Assembly: GCA_007123695.1 (NCBI GenBank)
Contig: SLGN01000375.1
Span: 1-7,294 of the forward strand
DNA from: Verrucomicrobiales bacterium
Lineage (GTDB): Bacteria > Verrucomicrobiota > Verrucomicrobiia > Verrucomicrobiales > DEV007
Reading direction: 5' to 3'
Length of the DNA stretch: 7,294 nt
A model generated the notes under the pieces. It was not told the origin of the DNA and ran no database searches. It saw only the letters and a program-made list of their open reading frames with translations. How positions within the stretch are numbered: position 1 is the stretch's first letter; each line of letters starts with the position of its first letter. This document shows, one piece after another, positions 6,419 to 7,294 of this stretch. The position numbers and the translations under genes were made by a program.

Positions 6419-7162
6419 ATGGCAAACGGAATTCCCGCAGTCCTTCTCTCCGCCCTCGCCGCCTTTGCTGCCGGGTTCCCCCTCGCTGTGGCGGCGCAGA
6501 CGACCGACCCCGCCCCCGCAGAGGAACCTGCGGCGGAACCTGCCGCCCAAGCCGCGGCGGAACCTGCCGATGCCCCGGCGCGCCGCATCGGCATCATCTT
6601 CGGGGGCGCCTTCGAGGATTTCGGCGTCGTCGGGCCGCTGGCGGGCGCGCGGAAGACGCGCATGGCCGCCCACTACGAATGGGACTTCGGCGTGCGGCCC
6701 TACACCGGTGCGGTCTGGGAAGAGCGCGGCATGGACTGGGACCGCTTCTACCCGACCGCGCTCGCCCTCGCCGACGACATCGCCTCGCGGATCAAGCCCA
6801 AGCTCGTGCGCGACCATCGTGGCGTCGTGCTCTACGCCATCGTCGCCGACCCCGACCCCTTTCTCACCAGCGCGATCCTTTCCCCCAAGCTGCGCGAGCG
6901 CTTCCGCGAGACCCTCGGCGACCGCATCCACGCAGTGCTCCTGGAGCGCAACCGCTTCTACCTTTTCCCCGCCACCGGCGGCGTCCTGGCCGACTTCGGC
7001 CCCTCGCTCGTCGAGGAATACCGCCGCGCCAGCCTTCCCGTCAGCCTCGAGATCCTCCTGCTCGAACGCGACGCCCCGCGAGTGGTGGGCGAACTCGCAC
7101 GCGAGACGAGCGAATCGCCCTTTGCGCGCGATCCGGAGGAAGGGGAAGGCGGTGACCGATGA
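6419..7162 (+). CDS. Secreted protein of unknown function
   Basis: I do not recognise this 247-residue protein. Residues 1-26 are a clear Sec signal peptide with a long Ala/Leu core and a plausible cleavage after VAA (24-26). An Ala/Pro/Glu linker (about 27-54) contains repeated AEP/EEP units, mirrored in the DNA by copies of GCGGAACCTGCCG. The mature domain starts with RRIGIIFGGAFEDFGVVG (55-72) and continues with aromatic and charged stretches such as YEWDF (86-90), GMDWDRFYP (104-112) and VVLYAIVADPDPF (136-148). It has no further membrane span, and no metal or catalytic motif I can name. The ATG at 6419 was chosen over an in-frame TTG at 6386 because it starts directly at the signal peptide. 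Codon use is as GC-rich as its neighbours, which supports real coding. It is transcribed divergently from ruvA across only 44 bp. A periplasmic or outer-membrane-associated location is the safest inference. Confidence 0.85.
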   Translation: MANGIPAVLLSALAAFAAGFPLAVAAQTTDPAPAEEPAAEPAAQAAAEPADAPARRIGIIFGGAFEDFGVVGPLAGARKTRMAAHYEWDFGVRPYTGAVWEERGMDWDRFYPTALALADDIASRIKPKLVRDHRGVVLYAIVADPDPFLTSAILSPKLRERFRETLGDRIHAVLLERNRFYLFPATGGVLADFGPSLVEEYRRASLPVSLEILLLERDAPRVVGELARETSESPFARDPEEGEGGDR

Positions 7163-7289
7163 ACCGGCATCGGGCGCACGGTTTCGACGGAGACGTCCGG
7201 AGGATTCCGTGAATCCGCAGTGGCGCGAGGGGGTTTCGGAGGGCAAAGTCCCGCCGTCCACGAATCCCCCGACCCCGACCCTTCCATGA
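7152..7289 (+). CDS. Possible 45-residue ORF with a good ribosome binding site
   Basis: A GTG at 7152 opens a 45-codon frame ending in TGA at 7287-7289. It overlaps the end of the secreted-protein gene by 11 bp. A purine-rich GGAGGAAGGGGAAGG (7135-7149) sits just upstream and is the only strong Shine-Dalgarno-like sequence before a candidate start in the window. Its stop overlaps a following ATG as ATGA (7286-7289). The product is Arg- and Pro-rich (RFRRRRPED, then NPPTPTLP at the end) with no recognisable domain. About two thirds of codons end in G or C, lower than in the surrounding genes, so this could be chance or a short coupling cistron. The same purines also encode the Glu/Gly-rich tail of the upstream protein, which weakens the ribosome-site argument. 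Confidence 0.3.
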   Translation: MTDEPASGARFRRRRPEDSVNPQWREGVSEGKVPPSTNPPTPTLP

Positions 7290-7294
7290 TTCCC
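7286..7294 (+). CDS. Possible start of a further gene, cut by the window edge
   Basis: An ATG at 7286 overlaps the TGA of the preceding small ORF (ATGA) and is open for its three visible codons (Met-Ile-Pro). The same frame has no stop back to 7163, so an earlier GTG, for example at 7220, is also possible. Nothing can be said about the product. The call rests only on the overlap geometry. Confidence 0.2.

Noticed and set aside
5779..6663. In-frame upstream extension of the ATP-grasp-like protein, reading through ruvA.
   Set aside because: The extra sequence is ruvA in a different frame plus the antisense of the secreted-protein gene. The ATGA overlap at 5775-5778 gives a natural start.

Overview
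The window is a GC-rich, gene-dense piece of bacterial chromosome with no mobile elements, RNA genes, CRISPR arrays or long non-coding stretches. I infer a high-GC Verrucomicrobiota, or more loosely PVC-superphylum, organism. The sulfatase has the CWPTR/TGKWH architecture common in that group, most starts lack a Shine-Dalgarno sequence, and the accessory proteins look lineage-specific. The taxonomic call rests on pattern memory and not on a search.

Layout: a partial gene tail (1-121, +) overlaps by ATGA the start of a complete secreted type I sulfatase (118-1815, +). Five minus-strand genes follow, reading right to left: ruvA (6374-5775), an unnamed protein that looks like a circularly permuted ATP-grasp enzyme (5778-4429, ATGA-coupled to ruvA), a pirin/YhhW-type cupin (4349-3621), S-methyl-5'-thioadenosine phosphorylase mtnP (3533-2649), and a lipoprotein-like polysaccharide deacetylase (2566-1790). 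The deacetylase converges on the sulfatase with a 26-bp tail-to-tail overlap. Divergent from ruvA, a secreted protein of unknown function (6419-7162, +) is followed by a possible 45-residue ORF (7152-7289) and the first codons of another possible gene (7286 onward).

The genes do not form one pathway. The sulfatase and deacetylase both fit work on extracellular or envelope polysaccharide. MtnP recycles the 5'-methylthioadenosine by-product of polyamine synthesis, RuvA is a Holliday-junction protein, and pirin is a metal-dependent cupin of uncertain substrate. The least ordinary items are the ATP-grasp-like gene coupled to ruvA, the unrecognised secreted protein, and a sigma70-like promoter that settles the deacetylase start. 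No clearly new multi-gene system is visible.
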